Below, piece by piece: positions 43,270 through 52,479 of a stretch of DNA of 64,000 bases (position 1 is its first letter; the number at the start of each line of letters is the position of its first letter). A program made the translations under genes and the position numbers. This DNA is from Nocardioides alpinus (lineage in GTDB: Bacteria; Actinomycetota; Actinomycetes; Propionibacteriales; Nocardioidaceae). The notes beneath the pieces were generated by a model. It ran no database searches and was not told the origin of the DNA. It saw nothing but the letters and a program-made list of their open reading frames with translations. The stretch lies in the NCBI RefSeq assembly GCF_900112035.1, contig NZ_FOKC01000016.1, positions 1 through 64,000 on the forward strand. Direction: 5' to 3'.

Positions 43270-44888
43270 AATCCCAGTTCTTGCGCAGAGGTCTCGCGCA
43301 TCTCCACCTTGCGCACCTTGCCGGTCACCGTCATCGGAAAGTCCTCGACCACTCGTACGTAGCGAGGAATCTTGTAGTGCGCCAGCTTGCCGTGGCAGAA
43401 CGCCTGAACTCCGGCAGCGTCGAGTGCGGGTGCGCCCGCCTTGAGCCGGATCCAGGCGCAGAGTTCTTCGCCGTACTTCTCGTCCGGCACGCCGATGACC
43501 TGAACGTCCTCAACGTTGGGGTGGGTGTAGAGGAAGTCTTCGACCTCACGCGGATAGATGTTCTCGCCACCGCGGATGACCATGTCTTTGATGCGACCCA
43601 CAATGTTGCAGTAGCCGTCCGTTCGCATCTCGGCGAGGTCTCCGGTATGCATCCACCCTTCGGAGTCGATGGCTTCTGCAGTCTTCTCGGGGTCGTTCCA
43701 GTAGCCGAGCATCACGGAGTAGCCGCGGGTGCAGAACTCCCCCGCCTGGCCGCGCTCGACCGTCTCTCCTGAGATGGGGTCGATGATCTTGATCTCTAGG
43801 TGCGGGTGGACTTTCCCGATCGTGGCTGTGCGTCGGTCGAGGTCGTCGTCGACGCGGGTCTGGCATGACACCGGAGATGTCTCGGTCATGCCGTAGGCGA
43901 TCGCCACTTCGCTCATGTGCATGTCGTCGACGCAGCGTTTCATCACCTCCGCCGGGCAGATGGAGCCCGCCATGATGCCGGTACGCAGGGAGGAAAGGTC
44001 GTGGTCGGTGAAGGTGGGGTGGTTCAGCATCGCGATGAACATGGTGGGGACCCCGTACACGGCGGTGCATCGCTCTGTCGCGATGGTCCGCAGAGTGATT
44101 TCCGGGTCGAAGCCTGGCGCTGGAATCACCATGGTTGTGCCGTGGGACGTGCACCCGAGGTTGGCCATCACCATGCCGAAGCAGTGATAGAAGGGCACCG
44201 GGATGCAGAGACGATCTTCCGGTCCTAGTTTGATGAGCTCGGTCGTTAGGTAGCCGTTGTTGAGGATGTTGCGGTGGCTCAAGGTGGCGCCCTTGGGGCG
44301 ACCGGTCGTTCCTGAGGTGTACTGGATGTTGATGGGGTCGTGCGCCTCAAGCGACTCGAGGCGTTGCGCGACCGCGTTGTCCCCGACGTAGGAACCTTCT
44401 GCGACAAGCGTTGCCCAGTCCGCCGTGTCGAGGAACACCACCCTCTCGAGGGCGGGGCACTCGTTCCTGGTCTCTTCAACCATCGCACGGTAGTTGCTGG
44501 TCTTGAATCCGGTCGCGGCGATCAGCATCCGCATCCCGGACTGGTTGACTGCATACGCGAACTCGTGGGTTCGATAAGCGGGATTGATGTTGACCAGCAC
44601 GATGCCGAGCTTGGCCGTGGCGTACTGCACGATGGTCCATTCCGCGCAGTTCGGTGCCCACATGCCGACCCGGTCGCCCTTCTCGATGCCGGCGGCCAGC
44701 AGTCCACGGGCGAAGGCGTTCACATCGGCGTCGAGTTCGGCCCATGTCCAGCGTCGATTGCTGGCCACCTCGACGAGTGCCTCTCGGTCGGCGTGCGCAG
44801 CGACCGTCCGCTCGAAGTTGGCACCAATGGTTTCTTCCAAAAGGCGACCCTCACCCAGAGCGCTCTCGTAGGCCGGATTGTTCGTCAT
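43266..44888 (-). CDS. AMP-binding acyl-CoA synthetase (FadD35-like)
   Basis: A 540-residue acyl-adenylate-forming enzyme. It has the AMP-binding P-loop YTSGTTGRPKGATLSHRN, then AYGMTETSPVSCQTR and GYWNDPEKT. The C-terminal catalytic segment GRIKDMVIRGGENIYPREVED is present, and the adenylation Lys lies in MTVTGKVRK. In M. tuberculosis fadD35 (Rv2505c) sits beside scoA-scoB-accD1-accA1-fadE19, the same gene set found here, which supports activation of a short or branched acyl chain such as isovalerate. The start at 44888 lies about 125 nt from the divergent regulator. The exact substrate is not known. Confidence 0.9.
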   Translation of the reverse strand: MTNNPAYESALGEGRLLEETIGANFERTVAAHADREALVEVASNRRWTWAELDADVNAFARGLLAAGIEKGDRVGMWAPNCAEWTIVQYATAKLGIVLVNINPAYRTHEFAYAVNQSGMRMLIAATGFKTSNYRAMVEETRNECPALERVVFLDTADWATLVAEGSYVGDNAVAQRLESLEAHDPINIQYTSGTTGRPKGATLSHRNILNNGYLTTELIKLGPEDRLCIPVPFYHCFGMVMANLGCTSHGTTMVIPAPGFDPEITLRTIATERCTAVYGVPTMFIAMLNHPTFTDHDLSSLRTGIMAGSICPAEVMKRCVDDMHMSEVAIAYGMTETSPVSCQTRVDDDLDRRTATIGKVHPHLEIKIIDPISGETVERGQAGEFCTRGYSVMLGYWNDPEKTAEAIDSEGWMHTGDLAEMRTDGYCNIVGRIKDMVIRGGENIYPREVEDFLYTHPNVEDVQVIGVPDEKYGEELCAWIRLKAGAPALDAAGVQAFCHGKLAHYKIPRYVRVVEDFPMTVTGKVRKVEMRETSAQELGL

Positions 44889-45013
44889 GTCTGGACTTTA
44901 GATACGACCATGATGCGGAGACACCTCCGATCAGAGGTGCGGTCGAGGCCGCGATGTTGCATGCTTGACGTGGCGCCTGTCACACAACCTTGGGCTAGGA
45001 AGGAGGCGTGCCT

Positions 45014-45865
45014 GTGCCGTCGGCGATCGAGTTGGTACTTACCCGTCTGGCTCCGGCCTTGCCATCGTGGCGCAGCGTCGCTGGGACCAACCTGGCGTTT
45101 GGGAGCATCGTCGACCCAGAGTCCGGAACAGGCCGGATCCTTTGTGTTGTAGGCGCGAAGACGCAGGCGCTGAATAACCTGGAAATAGTCACAGGCACGG
45201 GGCTCGGGGGAAGGGCGCTGGCCCTATCGCGGCCGACGAGCGTGGCCCGCTACGAGTCCGCAAGAGGTATCACTCACCACTACGACCATGCGGTGCGCAG
45301 CGAAAACCTGGTCACGGCGGCGGCGGTTCCCATCGTGGTCGATGGAAGGCCGCGGGCGGTCGTATACCTGTGCAGCACAGCCGAGCTCTCCCTGGGTGAT
45401 CGCTGGTTCGACGCTCTCGATCCCCTCCGGCGGCGCCTTCAGCACGAGATCCTCGTCGAGGATGCGGTGCACGCTCGCCTGGCACAGATGGCCACCCAAG
45501 TCCCCCCGCAGTCGGGACCGGGGGCCGCCGAGCTTGCTGCTGTCGTCCGGGAGCTTGGGGATCTGTCTGAGGAACTGGCCGACCCTGCCGTCGCTGCGCG
45601 GCTAGAGCTGATCCGGCAGCGACTGGGAGGTGGTCCTTCCGTGCGTCGCGGCGCCGTGCTGCCGGATGGGACGCAGTTGACCCGCAGGGAAATGCAGGTG
45701 TTGGTCGAGGCTGCGCGCGGGCACACGAATCGGCAGATAGCGGAGCATCTTGGGCTGCTCCCCAACACGGTCAAGTCGTACCTGCAAGACCTGATGCGCA
45801 AACTGGGATGCGCCAACCGGGTGCAAGCGATCGCCTACGCACGCGATGCTGGCTGGATCGGCTAG
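45014..45865 (+). CDS. GAF-domain LuxR-type transcriptional regulator
   Basis: A 283-residue protein. Residues 20-150 are a GAF-like sensory domain (RILCVVGAKTQALNNLEIVTGTGLGGRAL, DRWFDALDPLRRRLQ). The C-terminus is a LuxR/NarL HTH (LTRREMQVLVEAARGHTNRQIAEHLGLLPNTVKSYLQDLMRKLGCANRVQA). I choose GTG 45014 because AGGAGG at 45001-45006 lies 7 nt before it; the GTG at 45008 is only 1 nt from that site. It is divergent from the acyl-CoA ligase and probably regulates it. A Met-Val-His-box start cannot be excluded. Confidence 0.88.
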   Translation: MPSAIELVLTRLAPALPSWRSVAGTNLAFGSIVDPESGTGRILCVVGAKTQALNNLEIVTGTGLGGRALALSRPTSVARYESARGITHHYDHAVRSENLVTAAAVPIVVDGRPRAVVYLCSTAELSLGDRWFDALDPLRRRLQHEILVEDAVHARLAQMATQVPPQSGPGAAELAAVVRELGDLSEELADPAVAARLELIRQRLGGGPSVRRGAVLPDGTQLTRREMQVLVEAARGHTNRQIAEHLGLLPNTVKSYLQDLMRKLGCANRVQAIAYARDAGWIG

Positions 45866-45892
45866 GCCTGAGCAACCCGAAATCGTCGCCGA

Positions 45893-46156
45893 TCAGACGC
45901 GCCGCCCCATTGATTTGGGCGGTGCTTCGGCAGCGCTCGCGCATCGTGGGCACCGTTCACCCTCCAGTGTTTCGAATGGCAGGGTCAAGAACTTGTTCCA
46001 CGACAGCGCGGACTTTCCACACAGCGTGATCGTGGTGCCCATCTCCTTGCCGTGGACAGGCGGTACCGGCATCTTCACGACATGACCGTCGATTGCGTGT
46101 GCGCTCGAGAAGGGTGCTGTCGCAACTGCGGTGGAGATGCTTTGCGGGGACATCAT
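45893..46156 (-). CDS. Small CxxC protein coupled to the CoA-transferase operon
   Basis: An 87-residue frame whose ATG overlaps the scoB stop (ATGA), so it would be co-translated with the CoA-transferase. It contains HAIDGHVV, then GTTITLCGKSALSWN and a C-terminal GERCPRCASA. Similar short actinobacterial proteins with TxCGK and CPxC motifs exist, possibly zinc-binding. I know of no function. Support is the overlap and the Cys pattern; the frame could also be chance. Confidence 0.5.
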   Translation of the reverse strand: MMSPQSISTAVATAPFSSAHAIDGHVVKMPVPPVHGKEMGTTITLCGKSALSWNKFLTLPFETLEGERCPRCASAAEAPPKSMGRRV

Positions 46157-46839
46157 GGTGTCACCAAAAGAGGTTGCGTCTTCTCCCGCACCTCGTCCTC
46201 GGTGACGCCGGGGGCGAGCTCGACGAGCCTGAGCGCGCGGTCGCCGAGGGTGCCCGACGGCGCGACCTCACCGGTCGCGGGGTCGATCACGTCGATGACC
46301 GCCAGGTCGGTGATGATCCGCTGCACGACGCGCTTGCCGGTGTAGGGCAGGTCGCACTCCTCGAGGATCTTCAGCGACCCGTCCTTGGCGGTGTGCTCCA
46401 TCAGCACGATCACCCGCTTGGCGCCGTGGACCAGGTCCATCGCGCCGCCCATGCCCTTGACCATCTTGCCGGGGATCATCCAGTTCGCGATGTCGCCCGC
46501 GGCCGAGACCTGCATGGCGCCGAGGATCGCGGCGTCGATCTTGCCACCGCGGATCATTCCGAACGACTGCGCGGAGTCGAAGAACGACGCCCCCTTGCGC
46601 AGCGTCACCGTCTCCTTGCCCGCGTTGATCAGGTCGGGGTCCTCCTCACCCTCGAACGGGTACGCCCCCACCCCGAGGATGCCGTTCTCCGACTGGAGCA
46701 CCAGCTCCACGTCGTCGCCGACGTAGTTGGGCACCAGCGTCGGCAGGCCGATGCCGAGGTTGACGTACGACCCGTCCCTGAGCTCGGAGGCCGCCCGTGC
46801 GGCCATCTCCTCACGCGTCCAGCCCGTGCTCCCTGCCAT
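46153..46839 (-). CDS. scoB: 3-oxoacid CoA-transferase subunit B
   Basis: A 228-residue CoA-transferase family I subunit B. It carries the catalytic-Glu region (VELVLQSENGILGVGAYP), GGKIDAAILGAMQVSAAGDIANWMIPGKMVKGMGGAMDLV and AKRVIVLMEHTAKDGS. It works with ScoA to move CoA from succinyl-CoA to acetoacetate, the end product of leucine breakdown. It starts 5 nt after the scoA stop. The frame continues upstream to 47082 but that is antisense-frame noise over scoA. Base composition here is visibly richer in GC than in the flanking catabolic genes. Confidence 0.92.
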   Translation of the reverse strand: MAGSTGWTREEMAARAASELRDGSYVNLGIGLPTLVPNYVGDDVELVLQSENGILGVGAYPFEGEEDPDLINAGKETVTLRKGASFFDSAQSFGMIRGGKIDAAILGAMQVSAAGDIANWMIPGKMVKGMGGAMDLVHGAKRVIVLMEHTAKDGSLKILEECDLPYTGKRVVQRIITDLAVIDVIDPATGEVAPSGTLGDRALRLVELAPGVTEDEVREKTQPLLVTP

Positions 46840-46844
46840 CCGGA

Positions 46845-47687
46845 TCAGCCTCCCAGTCCGTGCGTCGCAACGTCGTCGACCAGGGCGTCCCCGGCCGAAC
46901 CAGCCCTCGCGGGCTCGGGTCGGGGCCGCGTGGTGACCTTCTCGATCCGCTTGTCCTTCGCCTGCTCCGGGGTCAGCGCGACCACGCGCTGCACGTAGAC
47001 CCCCGGGGTGTGTACGTCGTTGGGGTCGAGCTCGCCGGGCTCGACGAGCTCCTCGACCTCGGCGATCGTGACCCGCCCGCACATCGCGGCGAGCGGGTTG
47101 AAGTTGCGCGCGGAGTCGCGGTAGACGAGGTTGCCGTGGCGGTCGCCCTTCCGGGCCCGCACCAGCGCGAAGTCGGCCACGATGGCCTCCTCCAGGACGT
47201 ACTCCCGCTCACCCTCGGCCGTGCTGAAGACGCGCGTCTCCTTCGGCGGCGAGGCGACGATGACGTTGCCCTCGGTGTCGTACTTCCACGGCAGGCCGCC
47301 CTCGGCGACCTGCGTGCCGACACCGGTCGCGGTGTAGAAGCCCGGGATGCCCGAACCTCCCGCGCGCATCCGCTCGGCCAGGGTCCCCTGCGGCGTCAGC
47401 TCGACCTCGAGCTCACCGGAGAGGTACTGCCGGGCGAACTCCTTGTTCTCCCCGACGTAGGACGAGATCATCCGCCGCAGCCGCTTCGCGAACAGCAGCC
47501 GACCGAGGCCCCACTCGTCCACCCCGCAGTTGTTCGAGACCGCCTCCAGGTCGGTCGTGCCGGCCTCCAGCACCGCCTCGATGAGGACCGACGGAATGCC
47601 GCACAGTCCGAAACCGCCAACCGCGAGCCTCGCACCGTCCGGAATGTCAGCCACGGCAGTGTGGGCGTTCTTCACAACCTTGTCCAT
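46845..47687 (-). CDS. scoA: 3-oxoacid CoA-transferase subunit A
   Basis: A 280-residue CoA-transferase subunit A with the nucleotide-like GGFGLCGIP motif near the N-terminus, SNNCGVDEWGLG, YLSGELEVELTPQGTLAERMRAGGSGIPGFYT and KGDRHGNLVYRDSARNFNP. The C-terminal 35 residues (TRPRPEPARAGSAGDALVDD) form an unusual Pro/Arg/Ala extension. Together with ScoB it completes leucine-to-acetoacetyl-CoA degradation. Its stop lies 5 nt before scoB and its start 2 nt after the carboxylase alpha stop. Confidence 0.92.
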   Translation of the reverse strand: MDKVVKNAHTAVADIPDGARLAVGGFGLCGIPSVLIEAVLEAGTTDLEAVSNNCGVDEWGLGRLLFAKRLRRMISSYVGENKEFARQYLSGELEVELTPQGTLAERMRAGGSGIPGFYTATGVGTQVAEGGLPWKYDTEGNVIVASPPKETRVFSTAEGEREYVLEEAIVADFALVRARKGDRHGNLVYRDSARNFNPLAAMCGRVTIAEVEELVEPGELDPNDVHTPGVYVQRVVALTPEQAKDKRIEKVTTRPRPEPARAGSAGDALVDDVATHGLGG

Positions 47688-47689
47688 GA

Positions 47690-49561
47690 CTACTCCTCCT
47701 CGAGGACCACGAAGAGCGCAGCACCGAGAGGTACTTGCGCTCCCACCATCGCATCGACACTTGAGATGGTGCCTGCGAACGGAGCTCTGAGGCTCAGCTC
47801 CATCTTCATGGCCTCCATGACCCCTAGCACCGCTCCGGTATCGACGTGCTCCCCATGCACGACACGGACATCCAGGACTGTGCCAGGCATGGGGGCATTG
47901 ATGATGCCGTCCCCGACTGGCACCGAACCGGCAAGGCGGTCGGGGGCGACGAATACGTGCCGATGTCCCTGCCAGGCGATCTCGAGCAATCCCGCTCGCA
48001 CATCAACTACCACGCGCACGCGCCGACCATCCACGAGCAGGTCCAGGTCGTGGCCGTGGGAGTGCAAAGAAAGGGTTTGCACGGCCCGTCCGTCGACCGT
48101 GCCCGCGCCGACATCCACCATGATTGGCTGGTCCAGCTCGACCAGGATCGGCGCCGGATACGCGGCGAGTCGAAAGCCGTCCGGCTGAAAGGGATGTGGC
48201 CCGCCGACGGCGATCTTGGTGGCGGATGCCCATGCAACAAGCGCTCGAGGGAGTTGGTTCGAGGGTTCCGGGACCTCCGCGGTGTCGAGCCAAGCGGTGT
48301 CGATGGTGGCGTCGCGGAACTCCACGGAGTCGACGAGGGCGCGGAGGAATCCCGCGTTCGTGGTCAGGCCAAGGATCGATGTGGCGTCCAGCGCCCCGAC
48401 CAGAGCTAGGCGGGCGCTCTCGCGGTCGGGGCCGTGCGCGATCACCTTGCCAAGCATGGGGTCGAAGGACGTCGAGACTACTTGGTTCGACTCGAGGGCG
48501 TGGTCCACGCGGATACCGGGTCGGCCGGTCGGCCAACGCACGATGGACGCGGCGCCAGCCTGAGGCAAGAATCCGCCGAAGGAGTCCTCGGCGTAGACCC
48601 GGGCCTCGATGGCGTGACCGTCGAGGTGGATGTCGTCCTGTGTGAGGCCCAGGGGCTCGCCGCTGGCAATCCGCAGTTGCAGCTCCACAAGGTCGAGACC
48701 CGTGATTGCCTCTGTGACGGGGTGCTCGACCTGGAGGCGCGTGTTCATCTCGAGGAAGTAGAACTCGCCGGTGGCATTGTCCAGCAGGAACTCAACGGTG
48801 CCGGCGTTCGTGTAGCCGACATGCGCTGCGAGGTTGACCGCTGCTTGTCGTACCTGCTGACGCGTGGACTCATCCAGGGTCGGTGCAGGGGCCTCCTCGA
48901 GGACCTTCTGGTGCCGGCGCTGGGTGGAGCAGTCCCTTTCGAAAAAGTGCAGGACGTTTCCTTGGGCGTCGCCCATGACTTGGACCTCGATGTGTCGGCC
49001 GTGCTCGACGTACTTCTCGATGAGCATGGTGTCGTCGCCGAAGGCGGCCTTGGCTTCGCGCTTCGCGGCTGCGGTGGCCTCGGGGAGATCGGCCTCGTCG
49101 CGCACGACCCGCATGCCTTTTCCGCCCCCGCCTGCTGCGGCCTTGACCAGCACGGGGAAGCCTGCGTCCTCGCCACGGGGAACCACCGGCACACCGGCTG
49201 CGAGGGCTATTTCACGAGCTGCGTCCTTGCGACCCATCTGCTCCATGATCGTCGAGCTCGGCCCGACCAACCGCACACCGGCGTCCTCCAGGGCGGCCGC
49301 GAAGGTCGCGCGTTCGGACAGGAAGCCGTAACCAGGGTGGACAGCGTCCGCGCCGACGGCGCGTGCGGCGGCAACCACGGCGGCCACGTCGAGGTAGCTG
49401 TCCACGCGGATCGCGTCGTCGGCGGCACGCACGTGGGGGGCGGCTGCGTCAAGGTCTGTGAAGACCGCGACGGTGCGGATGCCGAGGCGCGATGCTGTTC
49501 GGAACACGCGCAGCGCAATCTCTCCGCGATTGGCGACGAGCAGCGTCTTGATGGTGGTCAT
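47690..49561 (-). CDS. Biotin-dependent acyl-CoA carboxylase alpha subunit (AccA1/MccA-like)
   Basis: A 623-residue biotin carboxylase-BCCP fusion: LLVANRGEIALRVFRTA at the N-terminus and the ATP-grasp loop KAAAGGGGKGMRVV. Further along, FLEMNTRLQVEHPVTE and the biotinylation site EAMKMELSLRAPFAGT follow. With the beta subunit upstream it carboxylates a branched acyl-CoA, most likely 3-methylcrotonyl-CoA. M. tuberculosis accA1 (Rv2501c) with accD1 has that role. The start at 49561 overlaps the beta-subunit stop (ATGA). The open frame to 49675 lies over the beta subunit and is not supported. Confidence 0.92.
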   Translation of the reverse strand: MTTIKTLLVANRGEIALRVFRTASRLGIRTVAVFTDLDAAAPHVRAADDAIRVDSYLDVAAVVAAARAVGADAVHPGYGFLSERATFAAALEDAGVRLVGPSSTIMEQMGRKDAAREIALAAGVPVVPRGEDAGFPVLVKAAAGGGGKGMRVVRDEADLPEATAAAKREAKAAFGDDTMLIEKYVEHGRHIEVQVMGDAQGNVLHFFERDCSTQRRHQKVLEEAPAPTLDESTRQQVRQAAVNLAAHVGYTNAGTVEFLLDNATGEFYFLEMNTRLQVEHPVTEAITGLDLVELQLRIASGEPLGLTQDDIHLDGHAIEARVYAEDSFGGFLPQAGAASIVRWPTGRPGIRVDHALESNQVVSTSFDPMLGKVIAHGPDRESARLALVGALDATSILGLTTNAGFLRALVDSVEFRDATIDTAWLDTAEVPEPSNQLPRALVAWASATKIAVGGPHPFQPDGFRLAAYPAPILVELDQPIMVDVGAGTVDGRAVQTLSLHSHGHDLDLLVDGRRVRVVVDVRAGLLEIAWQGHRHVFVAPDRLAGSVPVGDGIINAPMPGTVLDVRVVHGEHVDTGAVLGVMEAMKMELSLRAPFAGTISSVDAMVGAQVPLGAALFVVLEEE

Positions 49562-51108
49562 CACATCCTCCAGATGCCGTAGCTGGGGGCCGCGATGGGG
49601 GCGTTGGCGGCGGCCGCGAGGCCCATGCCGAGCACGCGGCGGGTGTCGGCGGGGTCGATGACGCCGTCGTCCCACAGGCGGGCAGTGGCGTAGTAGGGCG
49701 AGCCCTGGGTCTCGTACTGTTCGCGGATCGGCGCCTTGAAGGCTTCGACCTGTTCGTCGGTATGGAGGTCAGGGCGGACGGTGGCAAGCACCGAGGCGGC
49801 CTGCTCGCCGCCCATCACCGAGATGCGTGCGTTGGGCCACATCCACATGAAGCGCGGGTCGTAGGCGCGCCCGCACATGCCGTAGTTTCCGGCGCCGAAA
49901 GAGCCGCCGATGACCACGGTGAACTTTGGAACGACGCTGCACGCCACGGCGGTGACGAGCTTGGCGCCGTCACGTGCGATCCCATTGTTCTCGTACTCGC
50001 GCCCGACCATGAAGCCGGTGATGTTCTGCAGGAAGACAATGGGAATCCCGCGTTGGTTGCAGAGCTCGATGAAGTGCGCGCCCTTTCGTGCCGATTCGCT
50101 GAAGAGGATGCCGTTGTTGGCGACGATGCCGACCGGGTGACCCCACACGTGGGCAAAGCCGGTCACTAGCGTCTCCGCGTACAGGGCCTTGAACTCATGA
50201 AAGCGACTGCCGTCGACGATGCGCCGGATGACGTCGCGGACGTCGTACGGAGTTCGGGTGTCAGTGGGGACGACGTCATAGAGGGTCACGGGGTCGAGCG
50301 CGGGCTCCTCGGGCTCGCGGACTTCCCACGGCGCGCCCGCAACGGGTCGCAGGGTCTCCACAATGCTGCGGACGATGGCGATGGCGTGGGCGTCGTCGTC
50401 GGCCAGGTGGTCGACGACGCCGGACTTGCGGGCGTGGACATCGCCGCCACCGAGGTCTTCGGCGGTGACCACTTCACCGGTCGCGGCCTTCACCAGCGGT
50501 GGACCGCCGAGGAAAATCGTGCCTTGGTCCTTAACGATGACGGTCTCGTCGCTCATGGCGGGGATGTAGGCGCCTCCGGCGGTGCAAGACCCCATCACCG
50601 AGGAGATCTGGGGGATGCCGCGGGCCGACAGGTTGGCCTGGTTGTAAAAAATCCGGCCGAAGTGCTCCCGGTCCGGAAAGACCTCGTCCTGCAGGGGCAG
50701 GAAGCCGCCCCCGGAGTCGACGAGATAGATGCAAGGGAGGCGGTTCTCGGAGGCCACAGCCTGCGCGCGAAGGTGCTTCTTCACCGTCATTGGGTAGTAG
50801 GTGCCTCCCTTGACGGTCGCGTCGTTGGCTACGACGACAACTTCGCGGCCCTGCACCCGACCGATGCCAGTGACGACCCCTGCGCTAGGCACTTCGCCGC
50901 CGTACATTCCATTGGCGGCGAGCGAGCTCAGCTCGAGGAACGGGCTGCCGGGGTCGAGCAGGCGGTCGATGCGGACACGCACGAGCAGCTTGCCGCGGTC
51001 GGCGTGCTTGGTCCGGGCAGTCTCGCTGCCGCCTTGACGAACGACCGACAGCCGTTCCCTGAGGTCGGCGACCAGTTCGTGCATCGTGCGGGCTTCACTC
51101 ATGGTCAT
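49561..51108 (-). CDS. Acyl-CoA carboxylase beta (carboxyltransferase) subunit (AccD1/MccB-like)
   Basis: A 515-residue carboxyltransferase. Features include YLVDSGGGFLPLQDEVFPDREHFGRIFYNQANLSARGIPQISSVMGSC split over the acyl-CoA site, then GGAYIPAMSDE, FLQNITGFMVG, and GNYGMCGRAYDPRFMWMWPNARISVMGG. This set is that of 3-methylcrotonyl-CoA carboxylase beta rather than propionyl-CoA carboxylase. It pairs with the alpha subunit at 47690-49561. Two ATGs (51108, 51102) are possible starts; it overlaps the end of the CitE-like gene by 8-14 nt. Confidence 0.9.
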   Translation of the reverse strand: MTMSEARTMHELVADLRERLSVVRQGGSETARTKHADRGKLLVRVRIDRLLDPGSPFLELSSLAANGMYGGEVPSAGVVTGIGRVQGREVVVVANDATVKGGTYYPMTVKKHLRAQAVASENRLPCIYLVDSGGGFLPLQDEVFPDREHFGRIFYNQANLSARGIPQISSVMGSCTAGGAYIPAMSDETVIVKDQGTIFLGGPPLVKAATGEVVTAEDLGGGDVHARKSGVVDHLADDDAHAIAIVRSIVETLRPVAGAPWEVREPEEPALDPVTLYDVVPTDTRTPYDVRDVIRRIVDGSRFHEFKALYAETLVTGFAHVWGHPVGIVANNGILFSESARKGAHFIELCNQRGIPIVFLQNITGFMVGREYENNGIARDGAKLVTAVACSVVPKFTVVIGGSFGAGNYGMCGRAYDPRFMWMWPNARISVMGGEQAASVLATVRPDLHTDEQVEAFKAPIREQYETQGSPYYATARLWDDGVIDPADTRRVLGMGLAAAANAPIAAPSYGIWRM

Positions 51109-51940
51109 CTTCTGCTTGTCCCGCCAAAGCTGCGCGCCGCAGCACCCGCTCGGCCTGCTTGAAGATGGGGCCGTCCACCATCCGACCCTCGAAAGTGGCG
51201 ACGCCCCGGGAGCCGCCAACATGGGCAAGGAGTCGCTGCGCCCACGCCAGCGCGTCCGCGGAAGGGGCGTACGAGGCCCGGATGACGTCAACCTGGGACG
51301 GGTGGATGGCCACGCTGGCATCGAATCCGACAGCGACGGCGTCCTCACACTCTGCTGCAAGCCCGTCGAGGTCCGATATGTCCATGTGCACCCCGTCGAG
51401 GGCCAAGCGTCCGTGGGCTTTTGCAGTGATCAGGACTCGTTGTCGTGCGTAATTAGCGGTGTCCCGGTAGGTCCCGTCAGGATGCCTGCTGCTGACTCCG
51501 CCCAGCCCGGCGACGAGGTCGTCGGCGCCCCACATCACGGCCACGACGTTGTCCGGCGCAGCGAGCGAAGCCACGGACTCGACACCACGCGGGGTTTCGG
51601 CGAGCGCTATGACGTCGTGGTCGAGCGCGAGGATGTCTTCCGGCTTCTCAGTCTTGGCGAGCATCACCACGCGCACGCCCGCCGCTGCTGCCAGCTTGAC
51701 GTCTGCGGCATGATCGGCAGTGCCGGCAGCGTTCAGTCGCAGCACGGTCCGATCGACCGCAAGGGCGCCAGCGTCTGCCAGGAGCTGGACTTGAATCCGA
51801 GCCGCAGCCTTGTCCTCTGGGGCCACGGCATCCTCAAGATCCAGGATGACGACGTCGGCTAGGCTGAGCGCCTTCCGATAACGGTCGGGGCGACTTGCCG
51901 GGCAGAACAACCAGGCTGGGCCGGGCCGCCATTCACTCAT
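51095..51940 (-). CDS. CitE-like HpcH/HpaI lyase (beta-hydroxyacyl-CoA lyase type)
   Basis: A 281-residue TIM-barrel lyase with the CitE motifs FCPASRPDRYRKAL (CoA and metal site), VILDLEDAVAPEDKAAAR and AIHPSQVDVIRASYAP. In M. tuberculosis Rv2498c the equivalent CitE acts as a CoA-thioester lyase in leucine catabolism and itaconate dissimilation. It occupies the same position in this operon and would cleave HMG-CoA or citramalyl-CoA. The role is known for the homologue as I recall and inferred here. The gene overlaps MaoC by 8 nt. Confidence 0.88.
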   Translation of the reverse strand: MSEWRPGPAWLFCPASRPDRYRKALSLADVVILDLEDAVAPEDKAAARIQVQLLADAGALAVDRTVLRLNAAGTADHAADVKLAAAAGVRVVMLAKTEKPEDILALDHDVIALAETPRGVESVASLAAPDNVVAVMWGADDLVAGLGGVSSRHPDGTYRDTANYARQRVLITAKAHGRLALDGVHMDISDLDGLAAECEDAVAVGFDASVAIHPSQVDVIRASYAPSADALAWAQRLLAHVGGSRGVATFEGRMVDGPIFKQAERVLRRAALAGQAEDDHE

Positions 51941-52427
51941 CGGGGATCATCCGGACCAACGTGCTGCGAGTCGCAAGCGCCACGACCTCGCCCTTGTGGT
52001 TCCGGGCGGTGTGGGCCAGCTCCACTATGCCTTCGCCGGTGCGTTTGGCAGAGGGGCGCTTGTTCAGGATCTTCGTCTCCGCGTAGAGCGTGTCTCCAAT
52101 ACGCACCGGCGCCGGGAAGGAAACTTCCGTGAAGCCCAGGTTTGCCACGATCGTGCCCAGGGTCAATTGGGCTACAGATAGGCCGACCAAGGTCGAGAAC
52201 GTGAACATGGAGTTGACCAGCCTCTCGTTGAAAGGGCCGATCTCAGCGCTAGCCGCCGCGTCGAGGTGGAGTGGTTGCGTGTTCATCGTCAACGTCGTGA
52301 AGAGGACATTGTCCGCCTCGGTGACGGTGCGCCCAGGTCGATGCTCATAGGTGGTGCCCACCTCGAACTCCTCGAACCAAAGTCCACGCTGAAGCACCAC
52401 TCGTCGACCCGCGTCGTCCTGTGTCAT
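51933..52427 (-). CDS. MaoC-type (R)-specific enoyl-CoA hydratase
   Basis: A 164-residue MaoC/hot-dog protein: GLWFEEFEVGTTYEHRPGRTVTEADNVLFTTLTMNTQPLHLD contains the usual hydratase start. NLGFTEVSFPAPVRIGDTLYAETKI completes the fold. It probably hydrates 3-methylglutaconyl-CoA or a related enoyl-CoA in the leucine path, like Rv2499c. The start at 52427 sits 52 nt after the acyl-CoA dehydrogenase stop; the open frame to 52718 overlaps that gene and is unsupported. Confidence 0.87.
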   Translation of the reverse strand: MTQDDAGRRVVLQRGLWFEEFEVGTTYEHRPGRTVTEADNVLFTTLTMNTQPLHLDAAASAEIGPFNERLVNSMFTFSTLVGLSVAQLTLGTIVANLGFTEVSFPAPVRIGDTLYAETKILNKRPSAKRTGEGIVELAHTARNHKGEVVALATRSTLVRMIPDE

Positions 52428-52479
52428 CCCTGCTCCTCGTTGTGCGTAATGCGCCAGTTCAAGGGAGAGTCCACTCGCC

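Noticed and set aside
46797..48188. 463-residue plus-strand frame over the CoA-transferase and carboxylase genes
   Set aside because: Antisense to conserved genes and without domains.
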